64,000 nucleotides of DNA, taken from contig NZ_CP108455.1 of NCBI RefSeq assembly GCF_036241575.1, positions 3,034,001 through 3,098,000 of the forward strand, read 5' to 3'. The number at the start of each line of letters is the position of its first letter. Within the stretch, counting starts at the first letter, position 1. This document shows, piece after piece, positions 42,784 through 51,429 of the stretch. The notes under the pieces were generated by a model, which was not told where the DNA came from, ran no database searches, and was given only the letters and a program-made list of their open reading frames with translations. Made by a program: the position numbers and the translations under genes. This DNA is from Streptomyces sp. NBC_01267 (GTDB lineage Bacteria; Actinomycetota; Actinomycetes; Streptomycetales; Streptomycetaceae).

Positions 42784-43058
42784 GGCGGTTGCCCCCTGCT
42801 GCGAATGGCTTAGACCGCCCGGGGCGGTCTTAGTGACGGACAGCCTATGCGGTGGGGCAAGAAGAGGCCCCGCCCCAGTTCCCACCGGCCCACAGCCGTA
42901 ACGGACCGTCACGTTCGAGTGACCCGCAAGCGACACAACACCCCGATCAACAGCCCCAGCTTCCGCACCACCCGTCCCATTTGGCAGGCTGACCCCGCAA
43001 CACGGGGGGCGCAACACCGGCAGCAACAGCTGCAGGGGGTGGGAGGGGTATCACAGCC

Positions 43059-43571
43059 ATGCACACGGCACAGTCACCACAAACCGGGCCATCGGGCGAC
43101 CCACGCCTGCGCTGGAGCAGTACGGAATCCCGCCCGCCGGAGCTCCTGCACCGCCGGGACGGCATCCTGCCCACCGTCGCCGCGGCACTCTCCGTACGCG
43201 GCGCCGACACCCTCACCTCGACCGCGGGCAAGGCCGACCAGCCACCCGCGCTCCACCCCCTCGTCCAGGACTTCCTCGCCACCCTCACCAGCGGCCAGCG
43301 GGAACGGTTCACCGGACGCTGCCCCGAAGCGATCCTGCTCTCCCGGCACCTCACCGCCGTCGAGGGCACCCGCTCCAAACGAGCCGCCCGCAAGCCCCTC
43401 ACCAACGGCGAAGCCCGCCGTACCCTGAAACACGCCAAGATCACCGCCCGCCGCATCCGCGAGGACGGCGACCCGCTGCACGGCAGCTACGCACCGCCGT
43501 GCCGCTCCTGTACGGCGATGCTCGCCCACTTCGGGGTACGCGCAGTCGATCCGACCACCGAGAAGGGCTGA
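43059..43571 (+). CDS. YwqJ-like nucleic-acid deaminase
   Basis: A 170-residue protein. The YwqJ deaminase motifs are present: the first zinc ligand and proton shuttle as C-x-E in RCPEAILLSRHL, and the second as PPCRSC. Family members are toxin domains of polymorphic toxins that deaminate nucleic-acid bases. This one is free-standing with no secretion signal. The SUKH-3 gene follows 10 nt later as its probable immunity partner. ATG 43059. Confidence 0.83.
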   Translation: MHTAQSPQTGPSGDPRLRWSSTESRPPELLHRRDGILPTVAAALSVRGADTLTSTAGKADQPPALHPLVQDFLATLTSGQRERFTGRCPEAILLSRHLTAVEGTRSKRAARKPLTNGEARRTLKHAKITARRIREDGDPLHGSYAPPCRSCTAMLAHFGVRAVDPTTEKG

Positions 43572-43581
43572 ACCACCGCAG

Positions 43582-44091
43582 ATGCCGCCGCACACGCAGG
43601 ACGCGCCGGACGCTCCCAGCACCCGCTTCCCCGACACCGTCGACGCCGCGCTGCGCACAGCGGGCTGGCTGCCCGGACGCTGGGACATCCGGGGCGCCGA
43701 GCAGTGGGCCGACGCCCTGCGCGCCCACGTCTCCCCCGGAGGCCACCGGCACGCCGTCTTCCCCGCGGCCGTCGAGGCCTGGGCAGAGTTCGGCGGACTG
43801 CGGATCACCGGCCCGGCACCCGGCCGCCAGAACGCCCCGGCCCCGTTCCTCGTCGACCCGCTCACCGGCCTGCACCTCGCCCGTACACTCGCCGACCTCG
43901 GACGCGCCCTCGGTACCGAGATCGCCCCGCTCGGCGAAGAAGGAGACGGCCAGGCCCTCCTCGCGATCGACTCGGACGGCCGGATCTACAGCATCGACCA
44001 CACCGGCGACTGGTACCTCGGCCCCGACATCGACCAAGGCCTCGCCACGCTGATCACCGGGCTGCAACCCCTCCGGCTCACCTCGGGCTGA
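43582..44091 (+). CDS. SUKH-3 domain immunity protein
   Basis: A 169-residue protein. The SUKH-3 pattern is seen in ALRTAGWLPGRW, AVEAWAEFGGLRI, LGEEGDGQALLAIDSDGRIY and HTGDWYLGPDIDQGLATLI. SUKH proteins bind and neutralise nuclease or deaminase toxins. It sits directly behind the YwqJ deaminase gene, making a compact toxin-immunity pair. Confidence 0.88.
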   Translation: MPPHTQDAPDAPSTRFPDTVDAALRTAGWLPGRWDIRGAEQWADALRAHVSPGGHRHAVFPAAVEAWAEFGGLRITGPAPGRQNAPAPFLVDPLTGLHLARTLADLGRALGTEIAPLGEEGDGQALLAIDSDGRIYSIDHTGDWYLGPDIDQGLATLITGLQPLRLTSG

Positions 44092-44100
44092 CCCCCGGCA

Positions 44101-44132
44101 GGCCCGGGGCACGCGCACCCGCGACCCGGGCC
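44101..44132. terminator. Bidirectional terminator
   Basis: GGCCCGGG (44101-44108) pairs with CCCGGGCC (44125-44132) in the 60-bp gap between the convergent SUKH-3 and histidine kinase genes. Confidence 0.55.
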
Positions 44133-44151
44133 CTCACGAACCACGACCGGC

Positions 44152-45453
44152 TCAGGCCGCCTGCCGCCCCGGCAGCAGCGCCGACACCCGGAACCCCCCG
44201 GCATCCGTCGGCCCCGAGACGAACGCCCCGCCCAGCGCGGTCACCCGCTCCCGCATCCCCACCAGGCCGTTCCCCCCGCTGGGCAGCCCCGCATCGGCCA
44301 CCCCCGCGTCCGACGGACCGTTCTCCACCTGCATGGCCACCTCGGCCCCCCGGTGCGCGAGCCGCACCCAGGTCTTCGCACCCGCCGCATGCTTGTGCAC
44401 ATTGGTGAGCGCCTCCTGGACCACGCGGTACGCGGTCCGCTCGACCACCTCGTCGTACCGCCCCGCCTCGCCCTCCACCACCAGCTCCACGACCATCCCC
44501 GCCGCCCTCGACTGCCCGACCAACGCCTCCAGCTCGTCCAGACACGGGCCGTCACCCCCGGCCGCCGCAGCCGCCGCGGCAGCCGCAGCTCCGACAGCCG
44601 CCAACGGCACCGGCGCCGGAGCCCGCACCGCATCCCCCGTACGCAGCACCCCCAGCATCTCGCGCAGCTCCGTGAGCGCTTGACGGCCCATGTCCCCGAC
44701 GAGCGCCGCGTTCTTCGACGCCTTCACGGGGTCCTTCAACGCCACCGCCTGGAGCGCCGCGGCGTGCACCACCATCAGACTCACCCGGTGCGCCACCACG
44801 TCGTGCATCTCCCGGGCGATCCGCGTCCGCTCCTCGGTACGCGCCCACTCGGCACGCTCCTCGGCCCGGTCCGCCAGCAGCGACAGCTCACGCTCCAGGC
44901 TGTCCGCGCGCTCCCGCAGACTCTCCATCAGCCGCCTGCGCGCCCCTATGTACAACCCGAACAGCACCGGCGGCGCGGTCAGACCCAGCGACATGAAGAC
45001 GGACCCCAGCACCACGAACAGGCCGTCACGCGGACCCAGTCCGTGCCGGAGCTGCACGAACGTCACGATGAGCGTGCCCAGCAGCGACATCGCCGTCAGC
45101 GCGCCGGTCAGTCTGCGCGGCACATCGGACGCCGCGAGCGTGTAGAGCCCGACGATGCCCATGAGGAAGCCCATCTGGGCAGGCGTGACCGCGACCGACA
45201 CCAGCACCACAGCGATCGGCCACCGCCGCCGCAACACCAGCACCGCCCCGGCCAGCAGCCCGAACACCACCCCGAACGGCAGGGGAAGCCCCGCCTGCCC
45301 GGAGAAGTCGACCCCCTCCAGCGCACACTCCAGCGCCGAGACGACCCCCAGCCCCACATCCAGCACGGCGCTGCGCCGCCGCTCCCACCACCACCAGCCA
45401 CGGGCGGTCAGTCCCGTGGCCGTGGCGTCCTGGTACGCCCCCGTTGCGGTCAT
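44152..45453 (-). CDS. NarL-class sensor histidine kinase, orphan
   Basis: A 433-residue protein. Four to six hydrophobic segments (about residues 28-165) make a membrane-embedded sensor without a recognisable outside domain. HisKA_3 follows with the phosphorylation site in AREMHDVVAHRVSLMVVHAA (about 215-235). The ATPase part has N-box VQEALTNVHKHA and G-box GNGLVGMRERV. An Ala-rich linker separates them. No response regulator is adjacent on either side, so it acts with a distant partner. ATG 45453. Confidence 0.92.
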   Translation of the reverse strand: MTATGAYQDATATGLTARGWWWWERRRSAVLDVGLGVVSALECALEGVDFSGQAGLPLPFGVVFGLLAGAVLVLRRRWPIAVVLVSVAVTPAQMGFLMGIVGLYTLAASDVPRRLTGALTAMSLLGTLIVTFVQLRHGLGPRDGLFVVLGSVFMSLGLTAPPVLFGLYIGARRRLMESLRERADSLERELSLLADRAEERAEWARTEERTRIAREMHDVVAHRVSLMVVHAAALQAVALKDPVKASKNAALVGDMGRQALTELREMLGVLRTGDAVRAPAPVPLAAVGAAAAAAAAAAGGDGPCLDELEALVGQSRAAGMVVELVVEGEAGRYDEVVERTAYRVVQEALTNVHKHAAGAKTWVRLAHRGAEVAMQVENGPSDAGVADAGLPSGGNGLVGMRERVTALGGAFVSGPTDAGGFRVSALLPGRQAA

Positions 45454-45595
45454 GCCGTCCAGCGTACGGGCGGGCCGGTCCCGGGCTCACGAATTTCGAT
45501 GCGGGAGGTTACGTGCGATACGCGACGACCACCCGAACCAGTGAATCGGCCAAGCTTTCGAAGCGGGTGAGCGCATATCGGATGAGGCTCGTCAC

Positions 45596-46456
45596 ATGAC
45601 GGACACCAGCAGCAAATACAGCGACTTCGAGGGGTTGCGTGAGCGGGCGGTCGCTCTGCGGAGGGAGGGGCTGAGCCGCCGCCAGATCCGCGATCGGCTG
45701 TACATCGACAACAACGACATCCTCAACCGCCTGTTGCAGGGCGAGCCCGCGCCGGAGTGGACGAAACGCCCCCGCGCCAAGGACGGCCTGCGGGCGAAGG
45801 CACGGGAGCTGCGGCTCCAGGGGATGACGTACGACCAGATACAGGTGGAGCTGGGGTGCTCGAAAGGTTCGATCTCGTTGTGGGTGCGGGATCTGCCGAC
45901 GCCTCCCCGACGCACTACCACCGAGCAGGCGAAACTCGCCGGCCGTCTGCGATGGGAGCACGAACTGGCGGTACGCGACATCGAGCGCCAGAAGACCAAG
46001 GCCGCTGCGGCAGACGAAATCGGCACCCTGTCCGACCGGGAGCTCTTCTTCGTCGGCGTAGCCCTGTACTGGGCAGAAGGCACCAAGGACAAGCCGTACG
46101 ACCGCCGGGAGAACGTCACCTTCGTCAACAGCGACCCTGGGGTGATCGAGGTCTACCTGGCATGGCTCAGGCTGCTCGAAGTGGCCCCGGAGCGTATCTG
46201 CTACCGGCTGATGATTCACGAGACAGCCGATGTGGAGACAGCCAAGCTCTACTGGGCCGAGCTGATAGGCGTCGATGTCTCCGTCTTCCAGAAGACGACC
46301 CTCAAGAAACACAATCCGAAGACGGTTCGGAAGAACACCGGTGAGAACTACCGGGGCTGCCTCGTCATCCGCGTCGCGCAGGGAGCTGAGCTGTACCGAC
46401 GCATCGAAGGCTGGTGGCATGGCATCGTGGATGAGACGCGGTCTCTCCTCAGGTAG
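45596..46456 (+). CDS. HTH protein with LAGLIDADG-like C-terminal part, next to tRNA-Gln
   Basis: A 286-residue protein. Two HTH-like units (LRREGLSRRQIRDRLYIDNN and ELRLQGMTYDQIQVELGCSK) are followed from about residue 145 by VGVALYWAEGTKDKPYD and VTFVNSDPGVIEVYLAWLRL. The latter resembles the paired-helix pattern of LAGLIDADG-type nucleases (G-x-YWAEG and NSDP motifs). It could be a solitary phage-type endonuclease or a regulator. It ends 15 nt before the tRNA gene. Function is unproven. Confidence 0.6.
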   Translation: MTDTSSKYSDFEGLRERAVALRREGLSRRQIRDRLYIDNNDILNRLLQGEPAPEWTKRPRAKDGLRAKARELRLQGMTYDQIQVELGCSKGSISLWVRDLPTPPRRTTTEQAKLAGRLRWEHELAVRDIERQKTKAAAADEIGTLSDRELFFVGVALYWAEGTKDKPYDRRENVTFVNSDPGVIEVYLAWLRLLEVAPERICYRLMIHETADVETAKLYWAELIGVDVSVFQKTTLKKHNPKTVRKNTGENYRGCLVIRVAQGAELYRRIEGWWHGIVDETRSLLR

Positions 46457-46471
46457 GGTCTGACGCTGTGA

Positions 46472-46546
46472 TCCGCCGTGGGGTAGCGGCATCCCGCAGA
46501 CCTTTGGAGTCTTGAGACGCTGGTTCGAATCCAGCCGGCGGAGCCA
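46472..46546 (+). tRNA. tRNA-Gln (anticodon TTG)
   Basis: The acceptor stem TCCGCCG/CGGCGGA is perfect and followed by G and an encoded CCA. The T-arm is GCTGG-TTCGAAT-CCAGC. The anticodon loop is CTTTGGA, giving TTG, which reads CAA. The anticodon stem has four good pairs (AGAC/GTCT). Confidence 0.92.
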
Positions 46547-46552
46547 CAATTC

Positions 46553-46579
46553 GGGTCCCGGCCTCCACGGCCGGGACCC
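46553..46579 (+). terminator. Terminator after tRNA-Gln
   Basis: GGGTCCCGGCC (46553-46563), loop TCCAC, GGCCGGGACCC (46569-46579): a perfect 11-bp stem 6 nt after the tRNA. Confidence 0.8.
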
Positions 46580-46650
46580 GCCTTCGTTTCCGTCCCGAAC
46601 CCCCCCGGTATCCTGCGGGTGTCCACCCCCCGCAGCCGAAGGGCACCACC

Positions 46651-48093
46651 GTGAGCGCCAACCCCCCGGCCGTCGTCGTCCTAGCAGCGGGTGCGGGCAC
46701 CCGTATGAAGTCGGCCGTCCCCAAGGTCCTGCACGAGATCAGCGGCCGCTCCCTCGTCGGGCACGTCGTCGCCGCCGCCCGTGAGCTGGACCCCGAGCAC
46801 CTCGTCGTGGTCGTCGGGCACGAGCGCGAGAAGGTGCAGGCCCACCTCGGCGAGATCGACGCGGACGTCCGTACCGCCGTGCAGCAGACCCAGCAGGGCA
46901 CCGGGCACGCCGTCCGGACCGCGCTCGAAGAGCTGGGCTCGGTGCCCGGGGGCACCGTCCTCGTCGTCTGCGGTGACACCCCGCTGCTCACCGGCGCCAC
47001 GCTGAGCGCCCTGTCGGCCGCCCACACCGCCGACGGCAACGCCGTGACCGTGCTGACCGCCGAGGTGCCCGACGCCACCGGCTACGGGCGCATCGTGCGG
47101 GACCACTGCGGCGCCGTGACCGCGATCGTCGAGCACAAGGACGCCTCCGACACGCAGTTGGTGATCCGGGAGATCAACTCCGGGGTGTTCGCGTTCGACG
47201 GGCAGCTGCTCGCGGACGCGCTGGGCAAGGTGCGTACGGACAACAGCCAGGGCGAGGAGTACCTCACCGACGTGCTGGGCATCCTGCGCGAGGCCGGGCA
47301 CCGGGTCGGGGCGTCCGTCGCCGGTGACCACCGGGAGATCCTCGGCATCAACAACCGGGTGCAGCTGGCCGAGGCGCGCGCGCTGCTGAACGCCCGGCTG
47401 CTGGAGCGGGCGATGCTGGACGGGGTGAGCGTGATCGACCCGTCGTCGGTGTTCATCGACGCGACCGTCACCTTCGAGCCGGACGCGATCATCCACCCCG
47501 GCACGCAGCTGCTCGGCACCACCCACCTCGCGGAGGGCGCCGAGGTCGGCCCCAACTCACGGCTCAAGGACACCACGGTCGGCAGGTTCGCCCGGGTGGA
47601 CAACACGGTGGCGGACGGCGCAGAGGTCGGCGAGCAGGCGACCGTGGGCCCGTTCGCCTACCTGCGGCCCGGTACGCGGCTCGGGGCCAAGGGCAAGATC
47701 GGCACGTACGTCGAGACGAAGAACGCCACGATCGGCGAGGGCACGAAGGTGCCGCACCTCTCCTATGTCGGCGACGCGACGATCGGCGAGTACACGAACA
47801 TCGGCGCCGCGAGCGTCTTCGTGAACTACGACGGGCAGCACAAGCACCACACCACGATCGGATCGCACTGCCGTACCGGTTCGGACAACATGTTTGTGGC
47901 GCCTGTCACGGTCGGGGACGGCGTCTACACCGCCGCCGGCTCGGTGATCACGAAGGATGTGCCGCCGGGCGCACTGGCCGTCGCCCGGGGCCAGCAAAGG
48001 AATATCGACGGTTGGGTGGCCAGGAAGCGTCCGGGAAGCGCCGCCGCGGAGGCCGCTCTCTCGGCGTCGGAGGAGCCGGTCAGCGAAAGCTGA
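46651..48093 (+). CDS. glmU: Bifunctional UDP-N-acetylglucosamine pyrophosphorylase / GlcN-1-P acetyltransferase
   Basis: A 480-residue protein. The N-terminal uridylyltransferase has LAAGAGTRMKSAVPKVLHEI. The C-terminal left-handed beta-helix has repeated hexapeptides and GAASVFVNYDGQHKHHTTIG, the acetyl-CoA site. It makes UDP-GlcNAc, the precursor of peptidoglycan. GTG 46651. The last part is a flexible Ala/Ser tail. prs follows on the same strand after 164 nt. Confidence 0.97.
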   Translation: MSANPPAVVVLAAGAGTRMKSAVPKVLHEISGRSLVGHVVAAARELDPEHLVVVVGHEREKVQAHLGEIDADVRTAVQQTQQGTGHAVRTALEELGSVPGGTVLVVCGDTPLLTGATLSALSAAHTADGNAVTVLTAEVPDATGYGRIVRDHCGAVTAIVEHKDASDTQLVIREINSGVFAFDGQLLADALGKVRTDNSQGEEYLTDVLGILREAGHRVGASVAGDHREILGINNRVQLAEARALLNARLLERAMLDGVSVIDPSSVFIDATVTFEPDAIIHPGTQLLGTTHLAEGAEVGPNSRLKDTTVGRFARVDNTVADGAEVGEQATVGPFAYLRPGTRLGAKGKIGTYVETKNATIGEGTKVPHLSYVGDATIGEYTNIGAASVFVNYDGQHKHHTTIGSHCRTGSDNMFVAPVTVGDGVYTAAGSVITKDVPPGALAVARGQQRNIDGWVARKRPGSAAAEAALSASEEPVSES

Positions 48094-48257
48094 CCGGAAA
48101 CAGGTGTGTTCATCTGCGCGTACCGTGATAGATACACGCACCGGCCCACGGGCCGGACATGCCCCGGCTCTCGGGCCGGATTTACGGGGTTCGCCCCGGA
48201 CATATCGCACCGGCTGGCTCGCCCAGCAGCAATCAACACGTCTGAGGAGACTGTGCT

Positions 48258-49235
48258 GTGACCGGGATCAAGACGACCGGCGAGAAGAAGCTGATGCTCT
48301 TCTCCGGCCGCGCCCACCCCGAGCTGGCCGAGGAGGTCGCATCCAATCTGGGTGTGGACCTGGTGCCGACTAAGGCCTTCGACTTCGCGAACGGCGAGAT
48401 CTACGTCCGTTTCCAGGAGTCGGCCCGTGGTGCCGACTGCTTCCTGATGCAGAGCCACACGGCTCCCATCAACCAGTGGATCATGGAACAGCTGATCATG
48501 ATCGACGCCCTGAAGCGGGCCTCGGCCCGGAGCATCACGGTGATCGTGCCGTTCTACGGCTACGCCCGCCAGGACAAGAAGCACCGCGGCCGGGAGCCGA
48601 TCTCGGCCCGTCTCATCGCGGACCTGATGAAGACCGCGGGCGCCGACCGCATTCTCACGGTCGATCTGCACACCGACCAGATCCAGGGCTTCTTCGACGG
48701 CCCGGTGGACCACCTCTTCGCGCTGCCGATCCTGGCGGACTACGTGGGCGCCAAGGTCGACCGCTCCAAGCTGACCATCGTCTCGCCCGACGCGGGCCGG
48801 GTACGGGTCGCCGACCGCTGGTGCGACCGTCTCGGTGCGCCGCTGGCGATCGTCCACAAGCGCCGTGACAAGGACGTCGCGAACCAGGTCACCGTTCACG
48901 AGGTCGTGGGTCAGGTCGAGGGCCGCGTCTGCGTGCTGGTGGACGACATGATCGACACCGGTGGCACGATCTGCGCCGCGGCCGACGCGCTGTTCGCCAA
49001 CGGCGCCGAGGACGTCATCGTGACGGCGACGCACGGTGTCCTCTCGGGTCCGGCGGCCGACCGTCTGAAGAACTCGAAGGTCAGCGAGTTCGTCTTCACG
49101 AACACGCTGCCCGACCCGGGCAATCTGGACCTGGACAAGATCACGGTGCTCTCGATGGCGCCGACGATCGCCCGCGCGGTGCGCGAGGTCTTCGAGGACG
49201 GCTCGGTGACCAGCCTCTTCGAGGAGCAGGAGTAA
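48258..49235 (+). CDS. prs: Ribose-phosphate pyrophosphokinase
   Basis: A 325-residue protein. LMLFSGRAHPELAEEVASNL opens the fold, with RQDKKHRGREPISA (flexible loop) and the PRPP-binding VCVLVDDMIDTGGTICAAA. It makes PRPP for nucleotides, His and Trp. GTG 48258 with GAGGAGA about 10 nt upstream. The 164-nt leader contains CCGGCCC-AC-GGGCCGG hairpin sequence. Confidence 0.97.
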   Translation: MTGIKTTGEKKLMLFSGRAHPELAEEVASNLGVDLVPTKAFDFANGEIYVRFQESARGADCFLMQSHTAPINQWIMEQLIMIDALKRASARSITVIVPFYGYARQDKKHRGREPISARLIADLMKTAGADRILTVDLHTDQIQGFFDGPVDHLFALPILADYVGAKVDRSKLTIVSPDAGRVRVADRWCDRLGAPLAIVHKRRDKDVANQVTVHEVVGQVEGRVCVLVDDMIDTGGTICAAADALFANGAEDVIVTATHGVLSGPAADRLKNSKVSEFVFTNTLPDPGNLDLDKITVLSMAPTIARAVREVFEDGSVTSLFEEQE

Positions 49236-49243
49236 CCGTCTGA

Positions 49244-49263
49244 AGGCTGCCCGAGGGCAGCCT
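49244..49263 (+). terminator. Terminator after prs
   Basis: AGGCTGCC (49244-49251) pairs with GGCAGCCT (49256-49263), 8 nt after the prs stop. Confidence 0.65.
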
Positions 49264-49297
49264 GAAGATCGATTTCTGGGACGGCCTCCCCGCCGGG

Positions 49298-49433
49298 TAG
49301 ACTCACGGAGTTGCTCGGCGAGGGAGGCCGTACTCATAGGTACGGCGCTCCGTTATCGACGCGCTCTTCGTAGCAGGCCGCGATACGTGGCCGGGTGACC
49401 CAGCCGTTTTTCGTCACCTACGAGGAGTGCCAC
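49298..49433 (+). promoter_or_regulatory. L25 promoter and leader
   Basis: A -10-like TAGACT (49298-49303) is followed by a leader of about 125 nt with CCGTAC-TCATAG-GTACGG (49328-49345) hairpin. A structured leader before a ribosomal protein gene could allow autoregulation; not shown. Confidence 0.35.
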
Positions 49434-50021
49434 ATGGCCGAGGTCAAGCTCAGCGCCGAAGTCCGTAACCAGTTCGGCAAGGGCGCCGCCCGTCAGACCC
49501 GTCGTGAGAACAAGGTTCCCGCGGTCATCTACGGTCACGGCGCCGAGACGGTGCACATCACCCTTCCGGGCCACGAGCTGATGATGGCGCTCAAGACCGC
49601 CAACGCTCTGCTCAGCCTGGACATCGAGGGCCGCACCGAGCTCTGCATCCCCAAGGCCGTCCAGCGTGACGCCATCAAGCGCACCATCACCCACGTCGAC
49701 CTGCTCGCGGTCAAGCTGGGCGAGAAGGTCACCGTCGAGGTCTCGGTGCAGGCCGAGGGCGACCTGGCGCCGGGCTCCAACCTGCTGGAGTACGTGCTCA
49801 ACACCCTGACCGTCGAGGCCGAGGCCACCCACATCCCCGAGTCGGTCACCGTCTCGGTCGCGGGTCTGGACGCCGGTGCGTCGATCCTGGCCAAGGACAT
49901 CCCGCTGCCGGCCGGCACCACCCTCGCCATCGACGAGGACGCCGTGGTCATCCAGATCGTGGCCGCGCAGGCCGAGGAGCCCGCTGCCGACGCCGCCGAG
50001 GGCGAGAGCGCCGAGGCCTGA
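49434..50021 (+). CDS. rplY: Ribosomal protein L25 / general stress protein Ctc
   Basis: A 195-residue long-form L25. The N-terminal L25 domain (RNQFGKGAARQTRRENKVPA, VIYGHG) is followed by the TL5/Ctc C-terminal beta domain and an acidic Glu/Ala tail. It binds 5S rRNA in the large subunit. CGAGGAG precedes ATG 49434. Gene order glmU-prs-L25-pth is conserved in actinomycetes. Confidence 0.95.
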   Translation: MAEVKLSAEVRNQFGKGAARQTRRENKVPAVIYGHGAETVHITLPGHELMMALKTANALLSLDIEGRTELCIPKAVQRDAIKRTITHVDLLAVKLGEKVTVEVSVQAEGDLAPGSNLLEYVLNTLTVEAEATHIPESVTVSVAGLDAGASILAKDIPLPAGTTLAIDEDAVVIQIVAAQAEEPAADAAEGESAEA

Positions 50022-50106
50022 GCCTCGCTCTGATCCCGGGCCGCGTTGTTCCGGGACTTCGCTGAATCCGCCGTCCGTGCCGCAAGGCGCGGGCGGCGGC
50101 TGGCTG

Positions 50107-50192
50107 TTCACCCGCTTTCCCGGCTTCACCCGCTTTCCGGTTCACCCGCTTTCCGGCTTCACTCGCTTTCCGGCTTCACCCGCTTCACCGGC
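50107..50192 (+). repeat. Five imperfect 16-18 bp tandem repeats before pth
   Basis: Units TTCACCCGCTTTCCGGC with small changes begin at 50107, 50125, 50141, 50158 and 50175, filling most of the gap between L25 and pth. They are CT-rich and non-coding. Confidence 0.75.
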
Positions 50193-50212
50193 TGCCCCTG
50201 GGAGACGTGCAG

Positions 50213-50806
50213 ATGACGACCGATCCGACCGCGCCCTGGCTCGTCGTGGGTCTCGGCAACCCCGGCCCCGACTACGCGGCCAACCGCCACAACGTCGGCT
50301 TCATGGTGGCCGATCTGCTCGCGGAGCGCATCGGGGGCAGGTTCAAGGCGCACAAGGCCCGTGCCCAGGTCATGGAGGGGCGGATCGGTCCGCCGGGTCC
50401 CGCCAACCGCCGGGTGGTGCTGGCGAAGCCGATGTCGTACATGAATCTCTCGGGCGGTCCGGTCACCGCGCTGCGCGACTTCTACAAGGTGGACACGGCG
50501 AACATCGTCGCCGTCCACGACGAGCTGGACATCGATTACGGCACGCTGCGGCTGAAGCTGGGCGGTGGCGACAACGGCCACAACGGTCTGAAGTCGATGA
50601 CCAAGTCGATGGGCCCCGACTACCACCGGGTCCGGTTCGGTATCGGGCGTCCGCCGGGGCGGATGCAGGTCGCCGATTTCGTGCTGAAGGACTTCTCCTC
50701 GGCGGAGCGCAAGGAGCTGGGGTACTTCGTGGACCGGGCGGCGGACGCGGTCGAGGCGCTGATCATCGAGGGGCTGGAGCGCGCGCAGACCACGTACAAC
50801 TCCTGA
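50213..50806 (+). CDS. pth: Peptidyl-tRNA hydrolase
   Basis: A 197-residue protein. Catalytic region [20 protein letters not shown] (Asn and His), [33 protein letters not shown] and GHNGLKS are all present. It releases tRNA from drop-off peptidyl-tRNA. ATG 50213 with GGGAGA upstream; GTG 50207 is possible. Confidence 0.96.
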   Translation: MTTDPTAPWLVVGLGNPGPDYAANRHNVGFMVADLLAERIGGRFKAHKARAQVMEGRIGPPGPANRRVVLAKPMSYMNLSGGPVTALRDFYKVDTANIVAVHDELDIDYGTLRLKLGGGDNGHNGLKSMTKSMGPDYHRVRFGIGRPPGRMQVADFVLKDFSSAERKELGYFVDRAADAVEALIIEGLERAQTTYNS

Positions 50807-50871
50807 CTCCCCCGGGCGTTCTTCCCGCCCGGGTTGACCGGATGCGGTTGCATGGCCAAGGATCGCGCCCC

Positions 50872-51336
50872 ATGAAGCGGAGTCGTGGCGTCCTGCTGTA
50901 CGCGCGCCGGGCAGCCATGGGCTGTGTCGCGGCGCTGATCCTGGTCGCCGGGTTCTGGTCCTCGTGGGGGACGGCCCAGCACGTGATCCTCGCGAAGGGC
51001 CGCGACCACGGCACGCTGACGGTGGCCTCCTGCGCGGGCGACACCTGTACCGGCCCGTACACGCCGTCGGCGGGGTCGGAGCCGCACTCGGGGTTGAGCA
51101 TCGACAAGTCGACGGCGGCGAAGAAGGGCGAGGAGCTGCCGGTGGTGGTCCGTCCCGGGTCGGACGAGGCGATCCGGACCGGGTGGGCCGGGGTGCTGCA
51201 CGCCTGGGTGCCGTTGGGCGGGGCGTTGGTGCTGGCGGCGCTGGTGATCGGTGGTGGACTGCGGATGACGCGTACGGCGTGGGTGGCGGGCGGCGCGGGT
51301 GCGGCGTTGCTGGCGGCGGCGTTCCTCGCGCTGTGA
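50872..51336 (+). CDS. Two-pass membrane protein, unknown
   Basis: A 154-residue protein. A membrane helix (about 13-31), an outside loop of about 75 residues with two Cys (SCAGDTCTG, perhaps a disulphide), and two closing hydrophobic segments (about 107-127 and 133-152). No family is recognised. I recall a similar gene at this position (after pth) in other streptomycetes. Function is unknown. Confidence 0.7.
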   Translation: MKRSRGVLLYARRAAMGCVAALILVAGFWSSWGTAQHVILAKGRDHGTLTVASCAGDTCTGPYTPSAGSEPHSGLSIDKSTAAKKGEELPVVVRPGSDEAIRTGWAGVLHAWVPLGGALVLAALVIGGGLRMTRTAWVAGGAGAALLAAAFLAL

Positions 51337-51384
51337 GCGGGTTCGCTCCGGGCGGTGTACGTCGCGGAGCTGAGCGGAGTTGAG

Positions 51385-51425
51385 GCCGGGCCCGTGCGGT
51401 GGCGGGGGTCCCGTACGGGCCCGGC
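51385..51425. terminator. Bidirectional terminator
   Basis: GCCGGGCCCGT (51385-51395) and ACGGGCCCGGC (51415-51425) form an 11-bp stem between the convergent gene at 50872 and ccdA-like gene. Confidence 0.75.
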
Positions 51426-51429
51426 GGTG

